From assembly GCF_008016795.1 (NCBI RefSeq), contig NZ_SDIK01000044.1, positions 1 through 35,973 of the forward strand: 35,973 bases of DNA, read 5' to 3'. The translations under genes were made by a program, and so were the position numbers. The notes beneath the pieces are model-generated. The model did no database searches and was not told the origin of the DNA. It saw only the letters and a list, made by a program, of their open reading frames with translations. Source of the stretch: Prevotella brunnea (GTDB lineage Bacteria; Bacteroidota; Bacteroidia; Bacteroidales; Bacteroidaceae). This document shows, one piece after another, positions 18,046 to 26,092 of this stretch; the stretch's first letter is position 1; the number at the start of each line of letters is the position of its first letter.

Positions 18046-18174
18046 TTGATTTGTGTGTACCGCGCCTTTTATGGTCTTACACAACGAAACAAAATGATTA
18101 AAAAGGCTGATACGGCAGTAGAATCACTTGAAACTCAATACGTCTTGTTCCTCTTCGACGAGGATGAGTATTGA
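18046..18174 (+). pseudogene. Short C-terminal gene remnant
   Basis: The open frame right after the antitoxin reads YRAFYGLTQRNKMIKKADTA then VESLETQYVLFLFDEDEY before TGA. It could instead be a 26-residue peptide from the ATG at 18,094. It looks like the tail of a lost gene. Family not recognised; low confidence. Confidence 0.25.
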
Positions 18175-18291
18175 TACTCTTAACTTAAAATAGGAAAGTG
18201 CAAAGGAATTCATTCGGATATTTCTTTGCACTTTTGTTATTTTATTTGCAAAAGTTTTACAATAAATATTATCCGCGTTCGTTATCACTTC

Positions 18292-19230
18292 GTGTTTAGA
18301 CGTTTGCTTATTATATCAGGACTTTTTCTGTTTGTCGCGGATTTGGCCGTGGCACAATATGACGTATCATTCAGTCATTATTGGGCAATGGAGCCTTATT
18401 TTAACCCCGCCAGCGTGGGGAAAGATAATAAGATGAACGTAACAGGCGCGTATGCGCTCGACTTCGCCGGTTATGAGAATAGCCCGCGTTCGTTCTATGT
18501 GGGTGCGGATATGCCACTTTATTTTTTGAAGCAATATCATGGAGTGGGTCTTTCGCTCCTTAATGATCAAATAGGACTCTTTACTCATCAGCGCGTTTCT
18601 GGGCAATATGCTTTGCGGAAGCCGATTTTTGGAGGAATGCTATCAGCCGGCATACAGTTGGGGTTACTATTGGAGAATTTTGATGGTACGAAACTTGATG
18701 TGGAAGATTCGAGTGATCCGGCATTTAGCCGTTCCAAAATAGACGGTAACTCACTTGACCTTGGCTTCGGATTATACTATTTAAGAAAGAATTGGTATGT
18801 CGGCGCATCGGTTCAGCATCTGAACGCTCCGCTTGTTGAACTTGGCGAGACGAATGAAATACAAATAGATCGCACATATTATTTAACAGGCGGATACAAT
18901 ATTAAGTTAAGAAATCCGTTTCTTTCTATACCGACCACAGTGCTGGCACGATATGATGGGAATGGTTATAGGGCAGACTTAACGGCTCGGCTCGTATATA
19001 AGAATGATAAGAAAATGCTCTACGGTGGCTTGTCGTACAGTCCCACAAATTCGGTAACAGCCTATATCGGAGGTAGCTTCCATGGGATTAACATTGGGTA
19101 TAGTTACGAAATGTACACAAGTTCCGCCGATCCCGGCAACGGAAGTCATGAGCTGTTCGTAAGTTATCAGACAGATATAAATTTACAAAAGAAAGGCAGA
19201 AATAAACATAAAAGCGTCAGATTTCTATAG
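18292..19230 (+). CDS. porP: PorP/SprF family type IX secretion outer-membrane protein
   Basis: ~312 residues from the GTG at 18,292. There is no ATG before the signal peptide; the frame can be extended to a TTG at 18,226, but that part (FCYFICKSFTINIIRVRYHF) does not look like protein. The signal peptide is FRRLLIISGLFLFVADLAVAQ. The mature start YDVSFSHYWAMEPYFNPASVG is the hallmark of PorP/SprF. The rest alternates short hydrophobic strands (e.g. VGLSLLNDQIGLF, YLTGGYNIKL, GGLSYSPTNSVTAYIGGSF) as in an outer-membrane beta-barrel, ending with a basic tail. It is an essential T9SS part thought to link the PorKN ring or anchor cargo at the outer membrane. First gene of the porPKLMN operon, 11 bases before porK. 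A promoter is not clear. Confidence 0.92.
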   Translation: MFRRLLIISGLFLFVADLAVAQYDVSFSHYWAMEPYFNPASVGKDNKMNVTGAYALDFAGYENSPRSFYVGADMPLYFLKQYHGVGLSLLNDQIGLFTHQRVSGQYALRKPIFGGMLSAGIQLGLLLENFDGTKLDVEDSSDPAFSRSKIDGNSLDLGFGLYYLRKNWYVGASVQHLNAPLVELGETNEIQIDRTYYLTGGYNIKLRNPFLSIPTTVLARYDGNGYRADLTARLVYKNDKKMLYGGLSYSPTNSVTAYIGGSFHGINIGYSYEMYTSSADPGNGSHELFVSYQTDINLQKKGRNKHKSVRFL

Positions 19231-19241
19231 AAACAACAGAT

Positions 19242-20729
19242 ATGAAAATGAGAAAAAGTATAGCAGTTCTTTGCTTGGGTATAATCATGTCAGGCACTCT
19301 TACCGGCTGTTTCGGGGGTAAGTCTGCCGCTTCATCGGGAAGAGGAGGTGAAGTGGTAGGTGTGAGTGGAAGAGCCTTCAAAGAACCAACCCCTTATGGA
19401 ATGACCTTGGTAAAACGTGGATGGCTGAAAATGGGTATCGACAAGCAAGACAGTCTTTGGGGGAAAAACACACCGGTAAAGGACATCTCGGTCGATGGCT
19501 TCTGGATGGACGAGACGGAGGTGACCAACTCCGAGTACAAACAGTTCATTGAATGGGTGAAAGACTCCATTATCCGCACTCGCTTAGCCGACCCATCCTA
19601 TGGGGGAGACGAAACCTATATGATTACGGAAGACAAGAACGGAGACCCCGTACCACCACATATTAATTGGAACAAACGCTTACCACGAAAGCCAAACGAA
19701 GATGAATTGCGCGCTTTTGAAAGCTTATATGTTACCAATCCCGTAACGGGAGAAAAAAGCATCGATGGCAAACAACTCAATTATCGATACGAAATTTACG
19801 ATTATACAACCGCTGCCTTGCGACGCAATCGGTTGAATCCCGCGGAGCGCAACCTGAACACCGACATAGCGATTCATCCCGATGAGATAGTGATGATCTC
19901 CAAAGACACGGCTTATATAGACGATGAGGGAATCATTCATCAGGAAACGATCAATCGCCCCTTGTCAGGTCCATGGGATTTCCTGAATACTTACATTGTC
20001 AATATCTACCCCGATACGACTTGTTGGGTAAACGACTTTCGCAATTCCGACAATGAAACCTACCTGCGAAACTATTTCAGCAATGCCACTTATAATGATT
20101 ATCCCATAGTAGGAGTAACATGGGAACAAGCAAATGCTTTTTGCGCATGGCGCACCAACTACCTACTGAAAGGCTTGGGTGGCGAAGCTCGTTTCATTCA
20201 GCGGTATCGCCTTCCCACAGAGGCAGAGTGGGAATATGCCGCGCGTGGAAAAAATCAAGATGAGTTTCCTTGGGAAAATGAAGACGTAAAGAGTGGCAAC
20301 GGATGTTTCTATGCCAATTTCAAGCCCGATCGCGGTAATTACACAAAGGATGGCAATCTCATCACCAGCAAAGTGGGTATCTACAATGCAAATAGCAATG
20401 GGTTGTACGACATGGCAGGAAATGTGGCAGAATGGACTAGTACCATCTATACCGAGGCTGGCGTTGCCGCTATGAACGACCTAAACCCACAGTTGGAATA
20501 TAAAGCGGCTGTTGAAGACCCTTATCGTTTGAAAAAGAAAAGCGTTCGAGGGGGTAGCTGGAAAGACCCGGAAAGTTATATACGAAGCGCATGGCGGACT
20601 TGGGAGTATCAAAATCAACCTCGAAGTTACATTGGATTCCGTTGTGTGCGCAGTTTGGCAAGTTCATCCAGTGAAGCTGCAAAGCAAGCTAAAAAGAGTT
20701 ATAAGAAACGCAAAAAGAATAGAAGATAA
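19242..20729 (+). CDS. porK: PorK/GldK type IX secretion lipoprotein
   Basis: 495 residues. A lipoprotein signal peptide (MKMRKSIAVL...GTLTGC) places the lipidated cysteine at residue 23. The body is a formylglycine-generating-enzyme/SUMF1-like fold without enzyme role in this family: FWMDETEVTNSEYKQFIEWV, RLPTEAEWEYAARG, GLYDMAGNVAEWT and VRGGSWKDPESYIRSAWRTW. The lysine-rich end (KQAKKSYKKRKKNRR) is typical of the Prevotella/Porphyromonas versions. PorK and PorN form the large periplasmic ring tied to the outer membrane. Its stop codon shares one base with the porL start, so translation is coupled. Confidence 0.96.
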   Translation: MKMRKSIAVLCLGIIMSGTLTGCFGGKSAASSGRGGEVVGVSGRAFKEPTPYGMTLVKRGWLKMGIDKQDSLWGKNTPVKDISVDGFWMDETEVTNSEYKQFIEWVKDSIIRTRLADPSYGGDETYMITEDKNGDPVPPHINWNKRLPRKPNEDELRAFESLYVTNPVTGEKSIDGKQLNYRYEIYDYTTAALRRNRLNPAERNLNTDIAIHPDEIVMISKDTAYIDDEGIIHQETINRPLSGPWDFLNTYIVNIYPDTTCWVNDFRNSDNETYLRNYFSNATYNDYPIVGVTWEQANAFCAWRTNYLLKGLGGEARFIQRYRLPTEAEWEYAARGKNQDEFPWENEDVKSGNGCFYANFKPDRGNYTKDGNLITSKVGIYNANSNGLYDMAGNVAEWTSTIYTEAGVAAMNDLNPQLEYKAAVEDPYRLKKKSVRGGSWKDPESYIRSAWRTWEYQNQPRSYIGFRCVRSLASSSSEAAKQAKKSYKKRKKNRR

Positions 20730-21535
20730 TGGCACAGTACAGCAAATACAATATTATCTATCAACTTCAGAAGTGGATTGATACCGTTCCCGGACAGACT
20801 TTCTTGAACTACGGCTATAGTTGGGGGGCATCTATCGTTATTTTGGGAGCATTGTTCAAACTTACCCATTTACCCGGTGCCAACACGATGTTGTTCGTGG
20901 GAATGGGAACCGAAGTAGTCGTGTTTTTTCTCTCGGCTTTTGATCGACCTTTCGATAAAACTGATGATGGAAAAGAAATCCCTACACATTTTAATGTAGA
21001 TGAGGAAAACACGGAAGATTTGTCCGACCACCCGACCTCGGACAACACAGTTCCTCATTCTATTTCGTCTTCCATTCCACAGGCGGATAGAGACGCAAGA
21101 CAAACAATGCCTTTAGCGGAGCAAATTGCCACGGCAGTGATTAACAGACAAAGTCAAGTGATTGAGAATGCCGAACAGCAGACACCGGAAATGGTAGAGG
21201 CACAGACCCATTACGTGGCAGCATTGAAAAATCTAACGGACATGTTGGATAAGGTGAATGACCAAAGTCAGCGTCTGACTCGAGACAGCGAAGAGATGGA
21301 AAACCTCAACCGGACGCTGACCGGAATAACCAAGGTGTATGAAATGCAGCTGAAAGGAGTTAGTCAGCAAATAGGCACCATCGATCAAATAAATGACCAA
21401 ACTCGCAAGATGGCGCAACAGATAGAGCAGCTCAATGCTGTTTATGCTCGCATGATCGAAGCTATGACCGTGAACATGCGTGCTACAACACCGGTTGATA
21501 ACGTTGTTCCTGCCCCACATTCCAATGCGGAATAG
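20729..21535 (+). CDS. porL: PorL/GldL type IX secretion motor protein
   Basis: 268 residues. Two transmembrane helices lie at ~28-48 (YGYSWGASIVILGALFKLTH) and ~51-71 (ANTMLFVGMGTEVVVFFLSA). Glu62 in the second helix corresponds to the conserved acidic residue of the proton-driven GldL/GldM motor. The rest is cytoplasmic: an acidic linker (EENTEDLSDHPTSDN) then a coiled-coil (residues ~140-250, HYVAALKNLTDMLDKVNDQSQ and following heptads). It supplies the inner-membrane motor with PorM. It starts one base inside the porK stop. Confidence 0.96.
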   Translation: MAQYSKYNIIYQLQKWIDTVPGQTFLNYGYSWGASIVILGALFKLTHLPGANTMLFVGMGTEVVVFFLSAFDRPFDKTDDGKEIPTHFNVDEENTEDLSDHPTSDNTVPHSISSSIPQADRDARQTMPLAEQIATAVINRQSQVIENAEQQTPEMVEAQTHYVAALKNLTDMLDKVNDQSQRLTRDSEEMENLNRTLTGITKVYEMQLKGVSQQIGTIDQINDQTRKMAQQIEQLNAVYARMIEAMTVNMRATTPVDNVVPAPHSNAE

Positions 21536-21601
21536 AGAGGCTGTTCGCATCTGTTTTCAACCAAGTTGTAAAAACACTTTGAAAAATTAGATAAGAAGTA
21601 A

Positions 21602-23191
21602 ATGGCAATCATAAAGAGAAAGATTTCCCCCCGCCAGAAGATGATAAACCTGATGTATGTCGTCCTCATGGCAATGCTTGCGCTGAACATCTCTACCGAG
21701 GTGCTTAACGGATTTTCAATCGTGGAGGAAAGTCTGAACCGAACCACAGGAAACTCAACCAAGGAGAATGAAGCAATCTTTGGCGAACTGGAGCAAATGA
21801 TGCAAAAGAATCCACAGAAGGTAAGAGAATGGTTCATCATGGCATCGACCGTGAGAAACATGAGCGACTCCTTGTTTAATTATGCACAAGAGCTGAAAGT
21901 AAAGATCGTGAGTGAAGCAGACGGAAAGGAGGGAGATCCATTAAACATCAGGAACAAAGAAGATTTAGAGGCTTCGAGCTTTGTAATGTTGGCTCCCGGA
22001 ACGGGACAGGGACACAAACTCTTCAACGCAATCAACAGTTATCGTGAACGCATATTGAAATTTGTTACCGACCCGGTGCAGCGAAAAATCATCGCAAGCA
22101 ATTTATCCACCAACGTACCCAATCCTTCCTTGAATAAGAATTGGGAAGAATACATGTTCGAGGATATGCCCACCGCCGCCGCGGTAACCCTGCTTTCGAA
22201 GCTGCAGAGTGATGTGCGCTATGCAGAAGGTGAAGTGTTGCACACGCTGGTGGCAAACGTAGGATTGAAAGACCTCCGCGTAAACAAGTTGCAGGCATTT
22301 GTCGTCCCCAATCAGACACGCCTTTATCCGGGCGAAACAATGACAGCACAAATGTTCTTGGCTGCGGTAGATTCCACCCAGCAACCACAAGTTTTTGTAA
22401 ACGGACAGCGCATCAGTGGAAATCGAATCAACATAAAAGCCGGCAGCCCCGGACGGCATACGCTATCCGGCTATATCTTGATAAAAGACCTTGCCGGAAA
22501 TGTGCTTCGGAGAAACTTCTCACAAGACTACTGGGTAACGGGAGGTCCGAAACCGGAACGCTACATCAGTCCTGACGGTATGCAGCGCACGCCACCTTTC
22601 GAGGGCATGGCAACCATTGCTGCCGATTTGATGAACGTGCTTTACGCCGGCTTCGACAATCCGCTGACGATTAGTATTCCCAACATGGGACAAAACGATG
22701 TTCGTGCCACAATGTCGGGCGGCACGCTGATTGCGCGAGGAGGTGGAAAATTCATCGCTCGCCCTTCAACTTTCGGACAACCGGTTACCATTACCGTTTC
22801 CGCCAAAGGCAAGACCATTGGTCAGTATCAATTCAAGGTAAGAAAATTGCCTGACCCATCACCTTATATCGCCATGGGAGGCGACAGATTTAAGAGTGGC
22901 GGCTTGTCGAAAGCAACACTGATGTCGGCATCCGGCATCCAAGCAGCCATCGACGATGGATTGCTTGATATTCCGTTCACCGTAAAGAGTTTCCGCACCG
23001 TCTTCTTCGATGCCATGGGCAATGCCGTTCCGTTGGCAAGTAACGGAGCTTCTTTCTCCGCTCAGCAGAAAGCGCAATTCCGTCACTTGAGCAGAAACAA
23101 GCGGTTTTATATAACCAATGTTGTTGTTCACGGACCTGACGGCACCACACGCACGCTGAATGGCAGAAACATGGAAGTTATAGTACAATAA
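21602..23191 (+). CDS. porM: PorM/GldM type IX secretion motor protein
   Basis: 529 residues, the usual GldM length. After a short cytoplasmic start (MAIIKRKISPRQKMINL) a single transmembrane helix (MYVVLMAMLALNIS, ~19-34) carries the conserved Leu-Asn-Ile-Ser-Thr-Glu edge. The large periplasmic region contains the extended domains known from GldM structures: a helical first domain (~40-220), then three beta domains (LRVNKLQAFVVPNQTRLYPG; YISPDGMQRTPPFEGMATI; PDPSPYIAMGGDRFKSGG). It spans the periplasm to contact the PorKN ring. 66 bases separate it from porL without a terminator. Confidence 0.96.
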   Translation: MAIIKRKISPRQKMINLMYVVLMAMLALNISTEVLNGFSIVEESLNRTTGNSTKENEAIFGELEQMMQKNPQKVREWFIMASTVRNMSDSLFNYAQELKVKIVSEADGKEGDPLNIRNKEDLEASSFVMLAPGTGQGHKLFNAINSYRERILKFVTDPVQRKIIASNLSTNVPNPSLNKNWEEYMFEDMPTAAAVTLLSKLQSDVRYAEGEVLHTLVANVGLKDLRVNKLQAFVVPNQTRLYPGETMTAQMFLAAVDSTQQPQVFVNGQRISGNRINIKAGSPGRHTLSGYILIKDLAGNVLRRNFSQDYWVTGGPKPERYISPDGMQRTPPFEGMATIAADLMNVLYAGFDNPLTISIPNMGQNDVRATMSGGTLIARGGGKFIARPSTFGQPVTITVSAKGKTIGQYQFKVRKLPDPSPYIAMGGDRFKSGGLSKATLMSASGIQAAIDDGLLDIPFTVKSFRTVFFDAMGNAVPLASNGASFSAQQKAQFRHLSRNKRFYITNVVVHGPDGTTRTLNGRNMEVIVQ

Positions 23192-23253
23192 ACCTGAAGT
23201 GAAACATCCGTTACGCGTCTGTTTTCAAGACGCACGGTTTTAAGATATAGAAC

Positions 23254-24297
23254 ATGAAACGAATATTATTGATAGTATGTGTTGTGCTCACGGTCATGAA
23301 TCTCTGTGCTCAACCCGCACGCAGCCGAGCCGGTCAACAAGGCAGAAACAAGTCGAACGCCGACGCGATTACCACTCGCGCGCAGATTTCTTTCCCCACA
23401 GCGGTACCCATGAACGAAGATGTGGTGTGGCGACGCGACATTTATCGCGAGTTGAACCTTACCGATGATGCCAATTCCGGGCTTTACTATCCCACAGAGC
23501 CTGTTGGCTCACAAATGAATCTCTTTACGTATATTTTCAAACTCATGATGTCAGGTCCGCGCCATGGTGGAATCAATGCTTATGAATATCGCATGGATGG
23601 AAATGAGGTCTTCAACGATTCTTCACGCATCAAGCCCTTGCAATTCCTCGACAACTATCATATCTATTATGAGCGCACCGACCGCGGCATCCGTTTGGAT
23701 AATAGTGATATCCCCTCCGCTGAGGTAAAAGGCTACTATATAAAGGAGAGCGCATACTACGATCAGAACACTTCGACTTTCCATCGAAAGGTGATTGCGC
23801 TTTGTCCTATCATGTATCGAAACGATGAGTTTGGCACCGGAGCCGTGAAGTATCCACTATTCTGGGTGAAGTACGATGACCTCGCACCATATCTCTCCAA
23901 GCAAATGATAATGACAAGTAATCTGAACAATGCCGCCACGATGAGTGTGGAAGACTACTTCACGATGAATCGTTACAATGGAAAGATATATAAGACGAAT
24001 AACATGCTGGGAAGAACCTTGTCGCAATACTGCTCCACTGACTCCGCCCTCACGGCTGAGCAGAATAAGATTGAGCGCGAATTAAAAGATTTTGAGAAGA
24101 ATATTTACGGCAACCCGGCAGCCAAAGACAGTTTGAATAGCATTGCCGATACAAAAACCACAGAGAAAGCCGTAAAGAAATCTCGCAGCTCGCGGCGCGG
24201 CAGTCGTTCATCAACGCGTGCCACACGTCGTAGCTCCGGCAGCAATAGCAACAATAAGAGCGCAGCCCGGGTAACGGTTCGCCGCCAGCGGCATTAG
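23254..24297 (+). CDS. porN: PorN/GldN type IX secretion ring protein
   Basis: 347 residues. A signal peptide (MKRILLIVCVVLTVMNLCAQ) is followed by a short linker and the GldN core, recognised by VPMNEDVVWRRDIYRELNLT, the LFTYIFKLMMSG block, YYIKESAYYDQNTSTFHRKV and LCPIMYR. It forms the periplasmic ring with PorK. The last ~45 residues are a strongly basic Ser/Arg-rich stretch (SRSSRRGSRSSTRATRRSS then SNSNNKSAARVTVRRQRH), longer than I would expect for the core fold. It lies 62 bases after porM in the same operon. Confidence 0.95.
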   Translation: MKRILLIVCVVLTVMNLCAQPARSRAGQQGRNKSNADAITTRAQISFPTAVPMNEDVVWRRDIYRELNLTDDANSGLYYPTEPVGSQMNLFTYIFKLMMSGPRHGGINAYEYRMDGNEVFNDSSRIKPLQFLDNYHIYYERTDRGIRLDNSDIPSAEVKGYYIKESAYYDQNTSTFHRKVIALCPIMYRNDEFGTGAVKYPLFWVKYDDLAPYLSKQMIMTSNLNNAATMSVEDYFTMNRYNGKIYKTNNMLGRTLSQYCSTDSALTAEQNKIERELKDFEKNIYGNPAAKDSLNSIADTKTTEKAVKKSRSSRRGSRSSTRATRRSSGSNSNNKSAARVTVRRQRH

Positions 24298-24399
24298 TTT
24301 TTCGCAACGAAAGCCATGAGTTTTGTTTAGCAAATAATATTTTAAACCGGACGCTTGCCGTATCTATGAGATATCGTGAGCGTCTTAAACTTTATAGAC

Positions 24400-25032
24400 A
24401 TGAAGAAAGTATTTACATTCGCGTTAATTTTTGCGAGCCTTCTCTTTGCCTCCGGGATAAAAGCTCAAGGAGTGAAGTTTGGAGTTAAGGCAGGTTTGAA
24501 CGTTACCGATTTCCACTTCTCAGGCGATGTGTTCAACAAGTCGAATCAGGCAGGTGGGTTTGTCGGACCTACCGTCAAATTCAGTCTTCCCCTTACCGGT
24601 CTCGGCATCGATGCTTCCGCGCTCTACGACTATCGCTCCGCCAAGCTCACCGATGCCAATGGCGAAGAACAAACCGTGAAACAGCAGCAGATAGCTCTCC
24701 CCGTGAATCTTCGTTATGCGGTGGGCTTGGGCAACACAGCCAATCTCTTTTTCTTTGCCGGTCCACAATGGGGCATCAATGTTGGCAATAAGGATTTCAA
24801 TTGGACGTATGGCAGCAGCTATTCCTTGAAAAATAGCAGCTTCAGCGTGAATACCGGTTTTGGTGTAACACTTCTCAGCCATCTGCAAATCAGTGCCAAT
24901 TACAATATCGCCATGGGGAAAACGGCTGACGTTAGTTTCTCCAATGCAGCGTCAAGCACTGCCAATGCCATTGTCGGCAAGGGCAAGAGTCGCAACAATT
25001 CTTGGCAGATAGGATTGGCATATTTCTTCTAA
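24400..25032 (+). CDS. Outer-membrane beta-barrel protein, PorT-like family
   Basis: ~210 residues from the ATG giving MKKVFTFALIFASLLFASG; a GTG at 24,376 in the same frame is less likely because it would delay the signal peptide. Cleavage is expected after KAQ. The body GVKFGVKAGLNVTDF, GGFVGPTVKFSLPLTGLGID, LPVNLRYAVGL, FFAGPQWGINVG and the end NNSWQIGLAYFF, with terminal Phe, are typical of an eight-strand barrel of the PorT-like/OMP_b-brl_2 family. Family members are common and often of unknown role; whether it belongs to T9SS is uncertain. It may be the last gene of the por operon, ~100 bases after porN, and a strong terminator follows. Confidence 0.85.
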   Translation: MKKVFTFALIFASLLFASGIKAQGVKFGVKAGLNVTDFHFSGDVFNKSNQAGGFVGPTVKFSLPLTGLGIDASALYDYRSAKLTDANGEEQTVKQQQIALPVNLRYAVGLGNTANLFFFAGPQWGINVGNKDFNWTYGSSYSLKNSSFSVNTGFGVTLLSHLQISANYNIAMGKTADVSFSNAASSTANAIVGKGKSRNNSWQIGLAYFF

Positions 25033-25056
25033 TCAGCGATATAGCGTAATACAAAC

Positions 25057-25097
25057 CGAGGACGCAACTTCCATAGCTGCGTCCTCGTTTTGTTTTT
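25057..25097 (+). terminator. Terminator of the por operon region
   Basis: CGAGGACGCA pairs with TGCGTCCTCG around an 11-base loop, followed by TTTTGTTTTT. It is a strong Rho-independent terminator 25 bases after the beta-barrel gene. Confidence 0.92.
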
Positions 25098-25127
25098 GGC
25101 GGTTAGATAATCAGCCTTGTGGTTATC

Positions 25128-25352
25128 TTAAAATACAAGATGATACAATTTCAAGACCATATCTTGAACTCCTACAAAGTATGCTATACCAATAAAGAAA
25201 ATCATATAGAAAATCACAGTAATAACCCCTTTTCTATCTCTCTCCTTTATGGATTGAATTAAATCACGTGTTAGTGTGAAAATCATCCAAATGGTCCCAA
25301 TAACTACATACCCTTTAAAGAGTATCCCTAAAATCTTCCAAAATAATTCCAT
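25128..25352 (-). CDS. Small two-helix membrane protein (paralogue B)
   Basis: 74 residues with two transmembrane segments (~8-28 ILGILFKGYVVIGTIWMIFTL and ~46-62 ITVIFYMIFFIGIAYFV) joined by a basic loop LTRDLIQSIKERDRKG. The neighbouring gene shows the same plan with loop VKNLLRAIKEKNRKW, so the two are probably duplicates. It overlaps the upstream gene by 25 bases and is likely translated from the same message. Function unknown. Confidence 0.7.
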   Translation of the reverse strand: MELFWKILGILFKGYVVIGTIWMIFTLTRDLIQSIKERDRKGVITVIFYMIFFIGIAYFVGVQDMVLKLYHLVF

Positions 25353-25579
25353 AAATGTATCAAGGATTGATATACATTTACTATCATCTGATCAAGGTCA
25401 GCAAAGTATATCACTACAACACTAAATAGAAGTATTGCTGCCGTACTGATAGTCCATTTTCTATTTTTCTCTTTAATGGCACGGAGCAAGTTTTTAACTT
25501 GAACAATAAATGTAAAACACACACAGCCTATTACGAATATTTGAGCGGCTATAGCTAACAGTCCCAATAATAGCTTCAT
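25328..25579 (-). CDS. Small two-helix membrane protein (paralogue A)
   Basis: 83 residues, first gene of the pair. Transmembrane segments are ~3-27 (LLLGLLAIAAQIFVIGCVCF) and ~45-62 (STAAILLFSVVVIYF), separated by the basic loop VKNLLRAIKEKNRKW. After the second helix comes DLDQMIVNVYQSL, matching VQDMVLKLYHLVF of the partner. No known domain is recognised. A good promoter lies just upstream on the minus strand. Divergent two-gene unit between the por operon and priA. Confidence 0.75.
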   Translation of the reverse strand: MKLLLGLLAIAAQIFVIGCVCFTFIVQVKNLLRAIKEKNRKWTISTAAILLFSVVVIYFADLDQMIVNVYQSLIHLWNYFGRF

Positions 25580-25618
25580 TTTTAGTAATTTAAATTTTAA
25601 TATAAATTAATGTGAATG

Positions 25619-25650
25619 CAAAAGTATTTTTTTAACTTTATATAATCAAA
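25619..25650 (-). promoter_or_regulatory. Promoter of the small membrane protein pair
   Basis: On the minus strand TTTG and TACTTTTG are separated by 20 bases, an excellent Bacteroidetes promoter. The inferred start near 25,612 leaves a ~33-base leader. Confidence 0.7.
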
Positions 25651-25689
25651 AAATCAAAGTTAAAAAACGCAAACCATTGTTATATTTTT

Positions 25690-25995
25690 ATTAATACACT
25701 CTCCATGCGAATAGCATCCACTTCTCCTTATGTCCCAATGTGTATTCAGGTGGTGGGAAACAGATTCTTTTATACCAAATATTCAATCCTGCCATCACTG
25801 CGAAATTATATTACAAAAACAGTGTCAGCAGCTCGCCTCTTAATCTGGTGATAATCAGGATAATACCAAACAGGATTTAAAAGGTAAGCTTTTGCACTCC
25901 AATACATGACCTTTTGCAGTGCAAAAGCTTAGCTTTTGAAAGACAACAGCTAAGCCTTGGAAAGACAGGTGAAGAATATTTAGGACACTATTGAG
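25690..25995 (-). repeat. Dispersed ~290-bp repeat, copy B (inverted)
   Basis: Reverse-complement match to 13,982-14,275, aligning along its whole length with few gaps. It contains the same nested palindrome (AAAGGTAAGCTTTTGCACTC and TGCAGTGCAAAAGCTTAGC). The end motif AATATTTAGGACACTATTGA occurs at 25,976-25,995 and nearly again at ~14,334-14,351, just outside copy A. No coding content. Confidence 0.7.
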
Positions 25996-26053
25996 ATTGA
26001 ACATCAAATTGAAAATAAATATTTTATTTTCTGTTGAATATCCGTGATTTTAC

Positions 26054-26084
26054 TTTGTGATTCTTTTGCTTTAGCCTATCTTTG
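26054..26084 (+). promoter_or_regulatory. Promoter of priA
   Basis: TTTG at 26,054 and TATCTTTG at 26,077-26,084 are 19 bases apart and match the Bacteroidetes consensus fully. Transcription would begin within a few bases of the ATG at 26,093, so the message is nearly leaderless. Confidence 0.75.
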
Positions 26085-26092
26085 CATACAAG

